A DNA stretch of 64,000 bases from Pristionchus mayeri (Eukaryota > Nematoda > Chromadorea > Rhabditida > Neodiplogasteridae): assembly GCA_036245805.1 (NCBI GenBank), contig BTRK01000006.1:31004901-31068900 (forward strand). Direction: 5' to 3'. The position numbers and the translations under genes were made by a program. Position 1 is the stretch's first letter; each line of letters opens with the position of its first letter. A model generated the notes under the pieces. It had not been told where the DNA came from. It was given only the letters and a program-made list of their open reading frames with translations, and did not search any database. Shown piece by piece: positions 61,827 to 64,000 of the stretch.

Positions 61827-63025
61827 TGCTACTGTTGGCTGTCCCTAGTCAGAATGCTACTGTTGGCTGTCCCTAGTCAGAATGCCACTGTTGGCTGTCC
61901 CTAGTCAGAATGCCACTGTTGGCTGTCCCTAGACAGAATGCCACTGTTGGCTGTCCCTAGTCAGAATGCCACTTTTGGCTGTCCCTAGTCAGATTGCCAC
62001 TCTTGGCTGTCCCTAGTCAGAATTCCACTGTTGGCTTTCCCTAGTCAGAATGCCACTGTTGGTTGTCCCTAGTCAGAATGCCACTGTTGGCTGTCCCTAG
62101 TCAGAATGCCACTGTTGGCTGTCCCTAGTCAGAATGCCACTGTTGGCTGTCCCTAGTCAGAATGCCACTGTTGGCTGTCCCTAGTCAGAATGCCACTGTT
62201 GGCTGTCCCTAGTCAGAATGCCACTGTTGGCTGTCCCTAGTCAGATTGCCACTGTTGGATGTCCCTAGTCAGAATGCCACTGTTGGATGTCCCTAGTCAG
62301 AATGCCACTTTTGGCTGTCCCTAGTCAGAATGCCACTGTTGGCTGTCGCTAGTCAGAATGCCACTGTTGGCTGTCCCTAGTCAGATTGCCACTGTTGGTT
62401 GTCCCTAGTCAGAATGCCACTGTTGGTTGTCCCTAGTCAGAAAGCTACTGTTGGCTGTCCCTAGTCAGAATGCTACTGTTGGCTGTCCCTAGTCAGAATG
62501 CCACTGTTGGCTGTCCCTAGTCAGAATGCCACTGTTGGCTGTCCCTAGTCAGAATGCCACTGTTGGTTGTCCCTAGTCAGAATGCCACTGTTGGCTGTCC
62601 CTAGTCAGAATGCTACTGTTGGCTGTCCCTAGACAGAATGCCACTGTTGGCTGTCCCTAGTCAGAATGCCACTGTTGGCTGTCCCTAGTCAGAATGCCAC
62701 TGTTGGCTGTCCCTAGTCAGAATGCCACTGTTGGCTGTCCCTAGTCAGAATGCCACTGTTGGCTGTCCCTAGTCAGAATGCCACTGTTGGCTGTCCCTAG
62801 TCAGAATGCCACTGTTGGCTGTCCCTAGTCAGAATGCCACTGTTGGTTGTCCCTAGTCAGAATGCCACTGTTGGCTGTCCCTAGTCAGAATGCTACTGTT
62901 GGCTGTCCCTAGACAGAATGCCACTGTTGGCTGTCCCTAGTCAGAATGCCACTGTTGGCTGTCCCTAGTCAGAATGCCACTGTTGGCTGTCCCTAGTCAG
63001 AATGCCACTGTTGGCTGTCCCTAGT

Positions 63026-63150
63026 TAGATTGCCACTGTTGGCTGTCCCTAGTTAGAATGCCACTGTTGGATGTCCCTAGTCAGAATGCCACTGTTGGCT
63101 GTCCCTAGTCAGAATGCTACTACTGGCTGTCCCTAGTCAGAATGCCACTA
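63026..63150. repeat. Cluster of rare monomer variants
   Basis: Within five monomers there are two C27T changes (CTAGTTAG at 63,026 and 63,054), a triple variant C7T/G11A/T12C (GCTACTACTGG, changed bases at 63,122-63,123) and a G11A monomer (CACTATTGG at 63,150). These changes are rare or unseen elsewhere (C27T at 41,774; G11A at 26,190), so the segment looks locally older or less homogenised. Confidence 0.8.
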
Positions 63151-63151
63151 T

Positions 63152-64000
63152 TGGCTGTCCCTAGTCAGAATGCCACTGTTGGCTGTCCCTAGTCAGAATG
63201 CCACTGTTGGCTGTCCCTAGTCAGAATGCCACTGTTGGCTGTCCCTAGTCAGAATGCCACTGTTGGTTGTCCCTAGTCAGAATGCCACTGTTGGCTGTCC
63301 CTAGTCAGAATGCTACTGTTGGCTGTCCCTAGTCAGAATGCTACTGTTGGCTGTCCCTAGTCAGAATGCCACTGTTGGTTGTCCCTAGTCAGAATGCCAC
63401 TGTTGGCTGTCCCTAGTCAGAATGTCACTGTTGGCTTTCCCTAGTCAGAATGCCACTGTTGGCTGTCCCTAGTCAGAATGCCACTGTTGGCTGTCCCTAG
63501 TCAGAATTCCACTGTTAGCTATCCCTAGTCAGATTGCCACTGTTGGTTGTCCCTAGTCAGAATGCCACAGTTGGTTGTCCCTAGTCAGAATGCTACTGTT
63601 GGCTGTCCCTAGTCAGAATGCCACTGTTGGCTGTCCCTAGTCAGAATGCCACTGTTGGCTGTCCCTAGTCAGAATGCCACTGTTGGCTGTCCCTAGTCAG
63701 AATGCCACTGTTGGTTGTCCCTAGTCAGAATGCCACTGTTGGCTGTCCCTAGTCAGAATGCTACTGTTGGCTGTCCCTAGTCAGAATGCTACTGTTGGCT
63801 GTCCCTAGTCAGAATGCCACTGTTGGTTGTCCCTAGTCAGAATGCCACTGTTGGCTGTCCCTAGTCAGAATGTCACTGTTGGCTTTCCCTAGTCAGAATG
63901 CCACTGTTGGCTGTCCCTAGTCAGAATGCCACTGTTGGCTGTCCCTAGTCAGAATTCCACTGTTAGCTATCCCTAGTCAGATTGCCACTGTTGGTTGTCC
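63152..64000. repeat. 448-bp (16-monomer) tandem unit running off the window end
   Basis: Bases about 63,152-63,552 match about 63,600-64,000 at an offset of 448. Shared order: C16T, canonical, two C7T monomers, C16T, canonical, C6T/G18T, two canonical, G5T/G14A/G18A (starting at 63,504 and 63,952), A3T/C16T. The match is still intact at the last base, so the higher-order array continues beyond. Confidence 0.85.

Larger units (their letters stand above)
1..64000. repeat. 28-bp satellite array filling the window
   Basis: Every stretch read is a head-to-tail copy of one 28-base monomer, about 2,285 copies, all in one orientation. The reading phase is the same at every multiple of 420 bases (15 monomers) from 1,261 to 63,841, so the period is exactly 28 apart from one 27-base copy. 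The canonical monomer is 15/28 G+C and holds no CpG, one CTAG (positions 22-25) and a short inverted repeat, GCCA-CTGT-TGGC. Most copies differ from it by zero to three substitutions from a small recurrent set: A3T, G5T, C6T, C7T, C9T, T10A, G11T, C16T, C16A, G18T, T26A. No insertion of foreign sequence and no strand switch was seen. The array has no edge inside the window. I do not recognise the family by name. Confidence 0.98.
55248..64000. repeat. Zone 6: mosaic array, G5T/G18T monomers return
   Basis: About 312 monomers. G5T/G18T monomers reappear near 55,246, 56,224, 56,616, 58,100, 58,884, 59,780, 60,844, 61,040 and 62,020. The TCAAAATGCC marker after a double C16A recurs at 56,081, 57,957, 58,741 and 59,637, spaced 67, 28 and 32 monomers. 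A G11C monomer (CACTCTTGG) recurs with the changed base at 56,570, 59,958, 61,022 and 62,002, spaced 121, 38 and 35 monomers. C21G monomers are frequent from 60,387 to 62,350. No gene is visible. Confidence 0.78.

Noticed and set aside
1..64000. CRISPR array (28-bp repeats are a typical CRISPR repeat length)
   Set aside because: There are no spacers: monomers join directly head to tail with no unique sequence between them, and no cas genes are present.
1..64000. Coding minisatellite or repetitive protein gene
   Set aside because: The period is not a multiple of three, the plus strand has a TAG in every monomer, and the minus strand has both TGA and TAG in each. No frame stays open beyond a few tens of codons.
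1..64000. Centromeric alpha satellite or a CENP-B box
   Set aside because: The monomer is 28 bp rather than about 171 bp, and it contains no CpG, so the CENP-B box core (TTCG...CGGG) cannot be present in canonical copies. A centromeric role is neither shown nor excluded.
1..64000. Transposable element, tRNA, rRNA or other RNA gene within the array
   Set aside because: Every line of the window is in monomer phase; no stretch of non-satellite sequence long enough for such a feature was seen.

Overview
The whole 64,000-base window is one uninterrupted head-to-tail tandem array of a 28-bp satellite monomer. The canonical monomer is seen at 1-28; it begins GAATGCCACT and ends CCCTAGTCA. I count 2,285 complete monomers (35 in 1-980, one 27-bp monomer at 981-1007, 2,249 from 1008 to 63,979) plus a 21-base partial copy at 63,980-64,000. 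The array is already running at base 1 and still running at base 64,000, so both true edges lie outside. There is no unique sequence, transposon, RNA gene or believable protein-coding gene. Below, substitutions are written by monomer position (e.g. G5T), with G1 the first base of GAATGCC and A28 the last base of CCCTAGTCA.

Kind of organism: a 64-kb block of short satellite with nested higher-order repeats points to a eukaryotic chromosome, probably heterochromatin (pericentromeric, subtelomeric or a chromosome-arm block), from a long-read assembly. The canonical monomer has no CpG and is rich in TpG and CpA, which fits a CpG-methylating genome such as a vertebrate. That is only an inference. 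I do not recognise the monomer and cannot name a species.

Layout: monomers differ by a small recurrent set of substitutions, and the mix changes along the window. (1) 1-3,920: no C16A or G11T monomers. (2) 3,921-27,747: C16A followed by G11T becomes a recurring pair. (3) 27,748-42,615: dominated by monomers with G5T plus G18T, which carry GAATTC, and by C9T/G1A dimers. (4) 42,616-51,386: that type is absent and local 15-, 16- and 18-monomer higher-order repeats appear. (5) 51,387-55,247: a 70-monomer (1,960-bp) unit duplicated with no difference seen. (6) 55,248-64,000: a mosaic in which the zone-3 monomer type returns, ending in a 16-monomer tandem unit that runs out of the window.

How it works together: the visible process is amplification. 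Blocks of 5, 10, 15, 16, 18, 25, 40, 45, 50, 70, 87 and 134 monomers have been copied, nearly always in whole monomers, and copies often differ by exactly one, three or four monomers. This is the pattern expected from unequal exchange or replication slippage in register. Copy boundaries were read by eye, usually to the first mismatching base. Identity statements mean no difference was seen on reading, not a computed alignment.
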